A program made the translations under genes and the position numbers. The notes beneath the pieces were generated by a model. That model ran no database searches and was not told the DNA's origin. It worked only from the letters and a program-made list of their open reading frames with translations. A stretch of 5,540 bases of DNA from Bacteroidia bacterium (GTDB taxonomy: Bacteria; Bacteroidota; Bacteroidia; Flavobacteriales; Flavobacteriaceae), in NCBI GenBank assembly GCA_018679315.1, contig JAHHLF010000132.1, forward strand, positions 1 to 5,540. Direction: 5' to 3'. Numbering within the stretch: position 1 is the stretch's first letter; every line of letters begins with the position of its first letter. Of this stretch, positions 1 to 5,540 are shown one piece after another.

Positions 1-22
1 AGTGTATGTGATGCCTGTTACG

Positions 23-30
23 TATTTTTG
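23..30 (+). promoter_or_regulatory. Candidate Bacteroidota -7 promoter box of sucC
   Basis: TATTTTTG matches the Bacteroidota -7 consensus TAnnTTTG exactly and lies 17 nt before the sucC ATG, which would give a leader of roughly 10-13 nt. The partner -33 TTTG element would fall at or just outside the left edge and cannot be judged. The same 10-mer, CGTATTTTTG, precedes uvrB at nearly the same distance. This is a consensus match only. Confidence 0.5.
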
Positions 31-47
31 CAAGCAAATTTTAGTAT

Positions 48-1241
48 ATGAATCTCCACGAATATCAGGGTAAGGAAATATTGGCCAGTTTTGGCGTACG
101 CATTCAACGAGGAATGGTCGCTCATAACGCGCAGGAAGCTGTAGATGTTGCTAAGCGACTAACTCAGGAAACAGGTTCAGAATGGCACGTTATAAAAGCT
201 CAGGTTCATGCAGGTGGGCGTGGAAAAGGAGGCGGCGTGAAGCTTGCCAAAAACCTTGATGAAGTGGAACAAATTGCTGGTCAGATCATTGGGATGGATC
301 TTGTAACCCCACAAACGCCGCCTGAAGGGAAGCGCGTACATCAGGTACTGGTTGCAGAAGACGTTTATTATCCTGGCGAAAATGAACCAGATGAATACTA
401 TATGTCCGTACTCCTTAACAGGGCAACAGGAAGAAATATGATCATGTATTCTACTGAAGGAGGTATGGATATAGAAGAGGTTGCCGAAAAGACCCCGCAC
501 CTTATATTTAATGAAGAAATTGATCCAACAATCGGACTCATGCCTTTCCAGGCCAGGAAAATTGCCTTTAACCTGGGTTTATCTGGTATGGCATTTAAGG
601 AAATGACCAAATTCGTCACCTCGCTTTACAAAGCCTATGTGGAAAGTGACTCCAATCTCTTTGAGATCAACCCGGTCTTAAAGACTTCTGATGATAAGAT
701 AATGGCTGTAGATGCCAAAGTTTCCATAGATGACAATTCCTTATACAGAAGGCCTGTCTATGCTGAAATGCGAGACCTCAGGGAAGAATCTGCTATTGAG
801 GTAGAGGCTCGTGAAGTGGGATTGAATTATGTAGACCTGGATGGCAATGTAGGTTGCATGGTTAACGGAGCCGGTTTGGCAATGGCTACGATGGACCTGA
901 TAAAAATGGCTGGAGGGGAACCTGCTAACTTCCTTGATGTCGGAGGAACAGCAGATGCCAAGCGGGTAGAAGAGGCCTTTAGGATTATTCTGAAGGATCC
1001 GGCCGTAAAAGCCATCCTGGTTAATATATTTGGAGGAATTGTCCGATGTGACAGGGTAGCCCAGGGAATTGTAGACGCCTATAAGAATATGGGCGATTCC
1101 ATTAAAGTCCCAATCATAGTCAGACTTCAGGGAACTAATGCAGAACTGGCGAAAGAGATCATTGATAATTCTGGTCTTGCAGTGCATTCCGCAGTACAAT
1201 TCCAGGAAGCTGCAGACAAGGTTAAAGAGGTGCTTGCCTAA
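48..1241 (+). CDS. sucC: Succinyl-CoA synthetase (ADP-forming) beta subunit
   Basis: This is the nucleotide-binding subunit of succinyl-CoA synthetase, the cytoplasmic TCA-cycle enzyme that couples succinyl-CoA cleavage to substrate-level phosphorylation of ADP (or GDP) together with the alpha subunit SucD. The 397 residues are about the family length (E. coli 388). Visible are the N-terminal MNLHEYQGKE signature, the ATP-grasp nucleotide segment with K50 and GRG at 57-59, the metal ligands N208 (in EINP) and D222 (in VDAK), N273 in the MVNGAGLAMATMD motif, and GIV at 330-332 in NIFGGIVRCD, which contacts substrate next to SucD. A short acidic insert (PGENEPD, about 110-116) is absent from E. 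coli SucC, as far as I recall that sequence. The start is fixed by the conserved N terminus; there is no Shine-Dalgarno, as is usual in Bacteroidota. sucD does not follow, so the subunits must be encoded at separate loci. ADP rather than GDP preference is assumed from the family. Confidence 0.97.
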   Translation: MNLHEYQGKEILASFGVRIQRGMVAHNAQEAVDVAKRLTQETGSEWHVIKAQVHAGGRGKGGGVKLAKNLDEVEQIAGQIIGMDLVTPQTPPEGKRVHQVLVAEDVYYPGENEPDEYYMSVLLNRATGRNMIMYSTEGGMDIEEVAEKTPHLIFNEEIDPTIGLMPFQARKIAFNLGLSGMAFKEMTKFVTSLYKAYVESDSNLFEINPVLKTSDDKIMAVDAKVSIDDNSLYRRPVYAEMRDLREESAIEVEAREVGLNYVDLDGNVGCMVNGAGLAMATMDLIKMAGGEPANFLDVGGTADAKRVEEAFRIILKDPAVKAILVNIFGGIVRCDRVAQGIVDAYKNMGDSIKVPIIVRLQGTNAELAKEIIDNSGLAVHSAVQFQEAADKVKEVLA

Positions 1242-1460
1242 CCTAAACAGATACTTTTTAAGGTTGATTGATATGTAAAGTTGGCTTCGCTCTCTTGTGG
1301 TCAGCTGAATTTCTTATCGTCCAATTCCACATATGCTTTGTGTTGGTTAAGATCCCGCTAGGGATTGATTAAAGTTATGTTAAACGGTGAGTTTAATGTA
1401 ACATTGATTTTTCTAAGGCGTCTTTATTAGCATATCATCAATCTTAAAACAATCAATGTC

Positions 1461-1796
1461 ATGAGAAAGTTCAGTTTATTTTTAGTGGCGGTCTGTATGC
1501 TAGCCGCCGGAAGTTTGTATGCTAACAACGAAACTTTAAAAGATCCGAAAAAGGGACTTAGCCAACAGATCGATTTACTTCTTGATAAGTATGAATTCGA
1601 GGTAACGGAAGACCTTACGGCTGTGGTAAAATTTACCTTGAATGCCGATCAAGAGATCGTCGTTCTAACTGTGGAAACCAGTGATGCTTCTTTAGAAGCC
1701 TATGTAAAAGGTCGATTGAATTACCAAAAAGTAGAATTGGAAAATTTTAGAGAAGGTCGAATGTATACAGTTCCCGTCCGAATTACCAATTCCTAA
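1461..1796 (+). CDS. Small exported protein, possible TonB-C-terminal-like fold
   Basis: A 111-residue protein of unknown function that I cannot assign to a named gene. It begins with a clear Sec signal peptide: MRK, a hydrophobic core at about 4-16 (FSLFLVAVCMLAA), and a likely cleavage after L-Y-A at residue 21, leaving a mature protein of about 90 residues in the periplasm or outside. C12 is not in a proper lipobox, so it is probably not a lipoprotein. The mature part has a basic, lysine-containing start, then an alternating pattern at 54-71 (AVVKFTLNADQEIVVLTV), a helix-like stretch LEAYVKGRLN at 78-87, and a closing strand MYTVPVRI at 101-108. This strand-helix-strand order, with an xVxFTLNxDxEI core and a YxVPxRI end, resembles small TonB C-terminal-like domains, but there is no TonB-type membrane anchor or proline-rich linker. 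That assignment is inference from pattern only. The gene stands alone, with its own terminator 12 nt downstream. No convincing promoter was seen. Confidence 0.85.
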   Translation: MRKFSLFLVAVCMLAAGSLYANNETLKDPKKGLSQQIDLLLDKYEFEVTEDLTAVVKFTLNADQEIVVLTVETSDASLEAYVKGRLNYQKVELENFREGRMYTVPVRITNS

Positions 1797-1808
1797 ACTC
1801 TAGTGGTG

Positions 1809-1869
1809 TCCTGGTACTTCGATTGACGCCGGAAACGTGGATTGAATTGCGGAGTACCAGGATTTTTTT
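1809..1869 (+). terminator. Intrinsic terminator of the small exported protein gene
   Basis: TCCTGGTACT (1809-1818) is perfectly complementary to AGTACCAGGA (1853-1862). Three further pairs (T-G, C-G, G-C) extend the stem to 13 bp at 1809-1821/1850-1862. Seven T residues follow directly at 1863-1869. The loop is long, about 28 nt, and holds the repeat GATTGA twice (the first copy overlapping the stem base). There is no A-run before the stem, so it acts on the plus strand only. It isolates the upstream gene from hsp20. Confidence 0.88.
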
Positions 1870-2027
1870 CTTCAGACAAACCAAACAAGCCGATATTTCT
1901 TTCCTTCTTAATTAGTAGCGCCTTATGTGCTTGCGTTCAATACTAAATTCTCGTCAACTCCGACATATTGACACGTTAAGCCCTATATAATAAGACAAAA
2001 CGACATACAATCACTATTGGTATACCC

Positions 2028-2061
2028 TTTGACTATACTCAGATGAAGTGAATTAATTTTA
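2028..2061 (+). promoter_or_regulatory. Candidate promoter of the hsp20 gene
   Basis: TTTG at 2028-2031 and TAATTTTA at 2054-2061 resemble the Bacteroidota -33 (TTTG) and -7 (TAnnTTTG) elements, separated by 22 bp, near the upper end of the accepted spacing. The -7 box misses the final G. It lies 19 nt before the ATG, similar to the boxes before sucC and uvrB. The 8-bp palindrome GGTATACC (2019-2026) lies immediately upstream of the -33 element and could be a regulator site, but nothing identifies a regulator. The region is A/T-rich, so a chance match is possible. Confidence 0.33.
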
Positions 2062-2080
2062 ATAATTAAATGTTTATACC

Positions 2081-2506
2081 ATGAGTCTAGTTAAAAGAAA
2101 TAGGTTGTTTTTTCCGAACATGGAAGATTTCTTCGGACCGGATTGGTTTGGGGGAATATCGAACGAGTTAAACACTCTTCCAGCAGTAAACATCAAGGAG
2201 AATGAAAAGAACTTTGAACTTGATCTGGCCATTCCAGGTCTGAAGCGTGAAGATTTCAATATAGAACTGGATGAGCATGTGCTTACCATTTCTATGGATC
2301 ATAAAACTGAAGATGAATCGGTTACAGATTCATACACGCGAAAAGAGTTTTCATATTCTTCATTCCGAAGATCGTTCACACTGCCCGATTCTATTGATGA
2401 AGGAAAAATTGACGCTTCTTATAAAGAAGGGATCTTACAAATTACGCTTCCCAAAAAAGAGGAAGCTTTACCAAAGCCAAAGCGTTTGATCAGCATTGGT
2501 AAATAA
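2081..2506 (+). CDS. Hsp20-family small heat shock protein
   Basis: A 141-residue alpha-crystallin-type chaperone: an ATP-independent cytoplasmic holdase that binds unfolding proteins and passes them to the DnaK/ClpB systems. The short N-terminal arm is rich in aromatic residues (FFPNMEDFFGPDWF, about 10-23). The alpha-crystallin domain runs from about 34 (PAVNIKEN) to 125. It contains the IPGLKREDFNIELD segment (51-64) and the conserved A-x-x-x-x-G-I-L signature (ASYKEGIL, 112-119). The C-terminal tail carries an I-x-I motif (ISI, 137-139), which in this family docks into a neighbouring dimer to build oligomers. Length and architecture are complete and typical of bacterial IbpA/Hsp20 proteins. 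M1 is chosen because the family's N-terminal arm begins there; M14 would cut it. The gene is monocistronic, between two terminators, and convergent with uvrB. Heat or stress induction is expected from the family, but no CIRCE element is visible upstream. Confidence 0.95.
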   Translation: MSLVKRNRLFFPNMEDFFGPDWFGGISNELNTLPAVNIKENEKNFELDLAIPGLKREDFNIELDEHVLTISMDHKTEDESVTDSYTRKEFSYSSFRRSFTLPDSIDEGKIDASYKEGILQITLPKKEEALPKPKRLISIGK

Positions 2507-2575
2507 CCTATACTTCTGAATTTCCCGCCTAACGGGATTTCATGTAGTTGGTTTGTTGAGTTGGTTAGTTAGGAG

Positions 2576-2617
2576 AGCGCCCCTGTTAGTATCTGCTAAG
2601 CTTGGGGCGCTTTTTTT
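2576..2617 (+). terminator. Intrinsic terminator of the hsp20 gene
   Basis: AGCGCCCC (2576-2583) pairs perfectly with GGGGCGCT (2604-2611), a G+C-rich 8-bp stem. A run of seven T follows, starting at the last base of the stem (2611-2617). The 20-nt loop can form an inner stem TTAG/CTAA (2586-2589/2596-2599). The T-run overlaps the uvrB stop codon (TAA, read on the minus strand from 2618 to 2616). In the uvrB direction the hairpin is followed by a C/A-rich stretch and not a T-run, so it should terminate hsp20 transcripts well and uvrB transcripts poorly, although it could stabilise the uvrB 3' end. Confidence 0.88.
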
Positions 2618-4604
2618 ATAGTTCTTTCTGAAGCATTTTTATCTCATCACGTAACTTGGCCGCATGCATAAAATCCAGATCTTTGGCCGCTTTTTCCATG
2701 TCTTTGCGTTTATGACGTATCAGCTTCTCCTTCTGTTCTTTGGTTAAATAAGCGATATCTGGCTCCGCAGCCCGCAGCTCTTCCTTTTCGAAATGAAAGG
2801 TAGAGACCGAATTTTTTGCCAGGACATTGTCCAGGCTCTTCTTTAATGCTGTCGGTGTAATGTTGTTCTCCTCATTGTAAACCAATTGTTTTTCACGCCG
2901 GTAATTGGTCTCATCAATGGTTTTTTGCATACTGTCTGTGATCTTATCTGCATACATGATGGCCTTCCCATTAAGATGCCTGGCTGCCCTTCCTACTGTT
3001 TGAGTCAGGGAGCGGTTGCTTCTCAAAAAACCTTCTTTGTCTGCATCAAGGATGGCAACCAGGGATACTTCCGGCAAATCCAGGCCTTCGCGAAGTAAAT
3101 TCACTCCGATCAATACATCAAAGATCCCCTTCCTGAGATCTTGCATGATCTCAACTCGTTCCAGGGTATCCACATCACTGTGTATATACCGACATCGTAC
3201 TTGAATCCTTGAGAGATATTTAGCCAATTCTTCCGCCATGCGTTTGGTGAGTGTTGTCACCAACGTACGTTCATCAAGCTCAACACGTTTTTGTATCTCT
3301 TCTACCAGGTCGTCTATCTGGTTCAGACTTGGGCGGACTTCAATTTCGGGATCCAGCAATCCTGTAGGTCTGATGACCTGTTCAACATAGACGCCCTGAG
3401 ATTGCTGTAATTCATAATCTGCAGGGGTAGCGCTCACATAGATCACTTGATTTTGCAAGGCTTCAAATTCTTCAAATTTCAACGGCCTGTTGTCCAGGGC
3501 CGCTGGAAGACGAAATCCATATTCCACTAAATTCTCTTTTCTGGAACGATCGCCTCCATACATGGCATGCACTTGTGGTATAGTTACGTGGCTTTCATCC
3601 ACTACCATTAAGTAGTCTTCCGGGAAATAATCCAGGAGACAAAAAGGTCGTGTTCCGGGTTCCCTGCCATCCAAATACCTCGAATAATTTTCAATCCCGG
3701 AACAGTAGCCCAATTCTCTGATCATTTCAAGATCAAAATTGGTCCGCTCTTCTAGTCTTTTGGCTTCCAGGGGTTTGGCAATATCTTTGAAGTAGCCTAC
3801 TTGCTGTACCAAGTCGTCCTGGATCTGATGTATGGCGTGTTGCAAGATATCTTGAGAGGTAACAAATATATTGGCCGGATAGATCGTGAGCTGATCAAAC
3901 CGCTCTAGTTTTTTATTCTTATACGGATCAAACGATTCTATCTCTTCGATCTCATCCCCGAAGAAGTGGACGCGATACGCATGATCGGCATAGCCGGGAA
4001 AAATGTCCAGCACATCCCCTTTGATCCTGAAATTTCCATTTCTGAAATCAGCTGTAGTCCGTGAATAAAGCCCTTGTACCAATTGATGCATCACCTGGGT
4101 ACGTGCAATACGTTGCCCTTCCTGTAGCTTCACTACATTCTTTTTAAATTCCAGGGGATTTCCAATTCCATATAGGCAGGAAACAGAGGCTACTACCAGT
4201 ACATCTCTACGACCGGATAGGAGCGAGGAGGTCGTACTCAACCGGAGTTTTTCTATGTCCTCATTGATAGAGAGGTCTTTTTCGATATAGAGTCCGGTTG
4301 TAGGGATATAAGCTTCCGGCTGATAATAATCGTAATAGGAGACAAAATACTCAATGGCATTGTCAGGAAAAAAGATCTTGAATTCAGAATACAACTGCGC
4401 GGCGAGCGTCTTGTTATGAGCCAATACCAGCGTTGGTCTTTGTATTTCCTGGATCACATTGGCCACAGTGAAAGTTTTTCCCGAACCCGTGACTCCTAGC
4501 AGGGTTTGATGAGGTTCTCCTTCACGGATCCCTTCAACCAATTGCTGGATCGCTTCGGGCTGATCCCCGGTAGGCTTAAAATCTGAAACTACTTTGAATT
4601 TCAT
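2616..4604 (-). CDS. uvrB: Excinuclease ABC subunit B (UvrB)
   Basis: UvrB is the damage-verifying ATPase/helicase of nucleotide excision repair: UvrA2 loads it on damaged DNA, it opens the strands, and it then recruits UvrC to cut on both sides. The 662 residues are full length (E. coli 673). Seen in order: the N-terminal FKPTGDQPEAI box (9-19), Walker A GVTGSGKT at 37-44 with K43, the beta-hairpin region YDYYQPEAYIP (91-101) that clamps one DNA strand, Walker B DESH at 336-339, motif SATP at 391-394, helicase motif V around 500-518 (GVNLLREGLDLPE), motif VI QTVGRAAR at 535-542, and a C-terminal UVR motif at about 622-657 that interacts with UvrC. No key residue is missing. The start fits the family N terminus. 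It probably has its own promoter in the 64-bp gap after the upstream gene. It converges on hsp20, and its stop codon lies inside that gene's terminator T-run. Confidence 0.98.
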   Translation of the reverse strand: MKFKVVSDFKPTGDQPEAIQQLVEGIREGEPHQTLLGVTGSGKTFTVANVIQEIQRPTLVLAHNKTLAAQLYSEFKIFFPDNAIEYFVSYYDYYQPEAYIPTTGLYIEKDLSINEDIEKLRLSTTSSLLSGRRDVLVVASVSCLYGIGNPLEFKKNVVKLQEGQRIARTQVMHQLVQGLYSRTTADFRNGNFRIKGDVLDIFPGYADHAYRVHFFGDEIEEIESFDPYKNKKLERFDQLTIYPANIFVTSQDILQHAIHQIQDDLVQQVGYFKDIAKPLEAKRLEERTNFDLEMIRELGYCSGIENYSRYLDGREPGTRPFCLLDYFPEDYLMVVDESHVTIPQVHAMYGGDRSRKENLVEYGFRLPAALDNRPLKFEEFEALQNQVIYVSATPADYELQQSQGVYVEQVIRPTGLLDPEIEVRPSLNQIDDLVEEIQKRVELDERTLVTTLTKRMAEELAKYLSRIQVRCRYIHSDVDTLERVEIMQDLRKGIFDVLIGVNLLREGLDLPEVSLVAILDADKEGFLRSNRSLTQTVGRAARHLNGKAIMYADKITDSMQKTIDETNYRREKQLVYNEENNITPTALKKSLDNVLAKNSVSTFHFEKEELRAAEPDIAYLTKEQKEKLIRHKRKDMEKAAKDLDFMHAAKLRDEIKMLQKEL

Positions 4605-4620
4605 AGAATAGATGAAGTGT

Positions 4621-4650
4621 CAAAAATACGAAAGTTGAGGAAGCACCGAA
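4621..4650 (-). promoter_or_regulatory. Candidate Bacteroidota promoter of uvrB
   Basis: On the minus strand TATTTTTG (4628 down to 4621) matches the -7 consensus TAnnTTTG exactly, 16 nt before the uvrB ATG. A weak -33 element, TTCG (4650 to 4647), lies 18 bp upstream of it. The box sits in the 64-bp gap after the stop codon of the upstream co-directional gene, so uvrB can be transcribed independently. No terminator hairpin is visible in this gap, so readthrough from the upstream gene is also possible. No LexA-like operator was recognised. Confidence 0.5.
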
Positions 4651-4668
4651 TGTGTTTGGGCCTGCTAA

Positions 4669-5540
4669 TTAGCGTTTCAAGGTGAAAAATCCCACCAGGG
4701 GTTTTTTATCCCCGTTCATGGCTTTGAACCAATAGGTATTAGCGGGCAGGGGCCGACCATTAAACGTGCCATCCCATCCTTGTGATAGCGGGTCGATCTG
4801 GGCCAATAGATTGCCTATACGATCAAAGATCATGATGCCGTCGAGATTTATTTCCGTCACACCCAGGGGAGGAACGAATTGCCAGTAATCGTTAATTCCA
4901 TCACCATTGGGTGTAAAGAAAGGCGGGAATCCTTCCGGCCTTATATCAGGGCTGAATCGTTCTTCCACTATTCCACATCCATTTTTATCTCGTATATATA
5001 TGGTATATGCGTCAATAGGTAATCCGCTAAATGTATTGCTGTCCTGATAGGGTCCATTTCTGTCGTTGATGGCAAATTCATAGTCACCAATACCCGAGAC
5101 CAACACAGTAAGATCTAAGCCTGCAGCAGCATCCTGGGCTATCAGGCCATCAACTGTGGCAGGTTCAGAAGAGACTACTTCAAAATTTTGAGAAGACAGG
5201 CATTCAACAGTTGCGCCTAATTGGTCAATATAATTATAGGCTTCATATCTGTAAGTTCCTTCCTCCAAAAGAGATACTTCATTGGTTTCAGAAATTAGTT
5301 CATCGCTACCAAAATCATAGGTCCTGTACCAGCGATACCCATCTGCCGTATCCTCTGTTGAGATAACAAATGGCGATTCGTTTTGGCAAAATGACACAAG
5401 TTCGGGGAAATCAATCTCAGGGCTAAAGCTGACAAGCTCACCCAAGTTTGGATCTAAATAGGGTCCGCAGCCCAATAAAGTGGAAAATGTTTCCTGGCTA
5501 CATCCAATGGCTTCACCTGCAGAATTATAGGGTACTATCT
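4669..5540 (-). CDS. T9SS type B sorting domain protein, 5' end outside window
   Basis: This is the C-terminal 289 residues of a secreted or cell-surface protein. The frame stays open to the right edge, and a TTG at 5475 is an internal leucine codon, so the true start lies outside. The last about 85 residues form the gliding-motility-associated / CHU_C type B sorting domain: FFTPNGDGINDYW (5'-3' on the minus strand, about 100-70 codons before the stop), then a FDRIGNLL segment, GWDGTFNGRPLPANTYW, and a final GFFTLKR. In this family it is the signal for export by the type IX system across the outer membrane. Just before it, a stretch beginning VLVSGIGDYEFAI and ending IRDKNGCG resembles the SprB repeat, a beta-sandwich found in adhesins such as the gliding adhesin SprB. 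Further upstream is an Ig-like region with two cysteines (SFCQNESP and VECLSSQNF) and a GTYRYEAYN strand. Function is unknown; adhesion or surface binding is an inference. uvrB follows 64 bp downstream on the same strand, with no functional link expected. Confidence 0.92.
   Translation of the reverse strand, partial: IVPYNSAGEAIGCSQETFSTLLGCGPYLDPNLGELVSFSPEIDFPELVSFCQNESPFVISTEDTADGYRWYRTYDFGSDELISETNEVSLLEEGTYRYEAYNYIDQLGATVECLSSQNFEVVSSEPATVDGLIAQDAAAGLDLTVLVSGIGDYEFAINDRNGPYQDSNTFSGLPIDAYTIYIRDKNGCGIVEERFSPDIRPEGFPPFFTPNGDGINDYWQFVPPLGVTEINLDGIMIFDRIGNLLAQIDPLSQGWDGTFNGRPLPANTYWFKAMNGDKKPLVGFFTLKR

Noticed and set aside
177..1199. Several minus-strand open frames inside sucC (177-500, 398-619, 741-1199, 827-1015), and similar frames inside hsp20 and uvrB
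   Set aside because: They lie entirely or mostly antisense or out of frame to well-conserved genes and show no recognisable domain or leader signals.
1350..1367. Inverted repeat ATCCC-gcta-GGGAT between sucC and the next gene, considered as the sucC terminator
   Set aside because: The stem is only 5 bp and no T-run follows. It is more than 100 bp from the sucC stop. No convincing sucC terminator was found in this gap.
1397..1406. TAACATTG as a -7 box for the small exported protein gene
   Set aside because: One mismatch to TAnnTTTG, no TTG at 17-23 bp upstream, and it is 54 nt before the ATG, unlike the 16-19 nt seen for the other genes.
1242..1460. Possible small RNA, riboswitch or tRNA in the sucC downstream gap
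   Set aside because: No cloverleaf, long stem or terminator-like end was visible on either strand.
1968..1991. TTGACA (1968-1973) and TATAAT (1986-1991), exact E. coli sigma-70 hexamers upstream of hsp20
   Set aside because: The spacer is only 12 bp instead of about 17, and Bacteroidota sigma factors use different elements. Taken as a chance match in A/T-rich DNA.
2523..2540. Small hairpin TCCCG/CGGGA just after the hsp20 stop codon
   Set aside because: A 5-bp stem followed by only three T residues; the hairpin at 2576-2611 is a far better terminator.
4664..4673. Perfect 10-bp palindrome GCTAATTAGC over the stop codon of the T9SS protein gene
   Set aside because: It overlaps coding sequence and the stop, is A/T-rich in the middle, and has no T-run or second copy. 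Too short to call an operator or terminator.
5473..5475. TTG at 5475 as the start codon of the right-edge minus-strand gene
   Set aside because: The same frame continues open for 21 more codons to the window edge with plausible protein sequence, and there is no signal peptide after the TTG, which a T9SS cargo would require.

Overview
The window looks like an ordinary chromosomal housekeeping segment from a member of the Bacteroidota, most likely class Flavobacteriia. Three things point there. One gene at the right edge ends in a type IX secretion (T9SS) type B / gliding-motility C-terminal sorting domain, which is essentially confined to this phylum. The starts lack Shine-Dalgarno sequences and sit in A/T-rich leaders. 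Two genes are preceded by an exact TAnnTTTG box, the -7 element of Bacteroidota sigma factors. The SucC sequence also reads like flavobacterial versions of the enzyme.

Layout. Plus strand: sucC (succinyl-CoA synthetase beta subunit, 48-1241); a 219-bp gap with no convincing feature; a 111-residue exported protein with a faint TonB-C-terminal-like pattern (1461-1796), closed by a strong intrinsic terminator (1809-1869); a 211-bp A/T-rich leader with a candidate promoter; and a small heat shock protein of the Hsp20 family (2081-2506), closed by a second strong terminator (2576-2617). Minus strand: uvrB (2616-4604) converges on the hsp20 gene. Behind it, in the same direction, lies the 3' part of a T9SS-exported surface protein gene (4669 to beyond 5540), which runs off the right edge.

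How the genes relate. They do not form one pathway. SucC is the nucleotide-binding half of the TCA-cycle succinyl-CoA synthetase, and its SucD partner is not next to it. Hsp20 is an ATP-independent holdase. UvrB is the central damage-verifying helicase of nucleotide excision repair. The T9SS protein is an outer-surface or secreted product. Each gene appears to have its own promoter or terminator, so most look like single-gene transcription units. I found no mobile element, CRISPR array, RNA gene or integrated accessory system, and nothing that amounts to a new biological system. The less characterised items are the 111-aa exported protein and the T9SS cargo protein.
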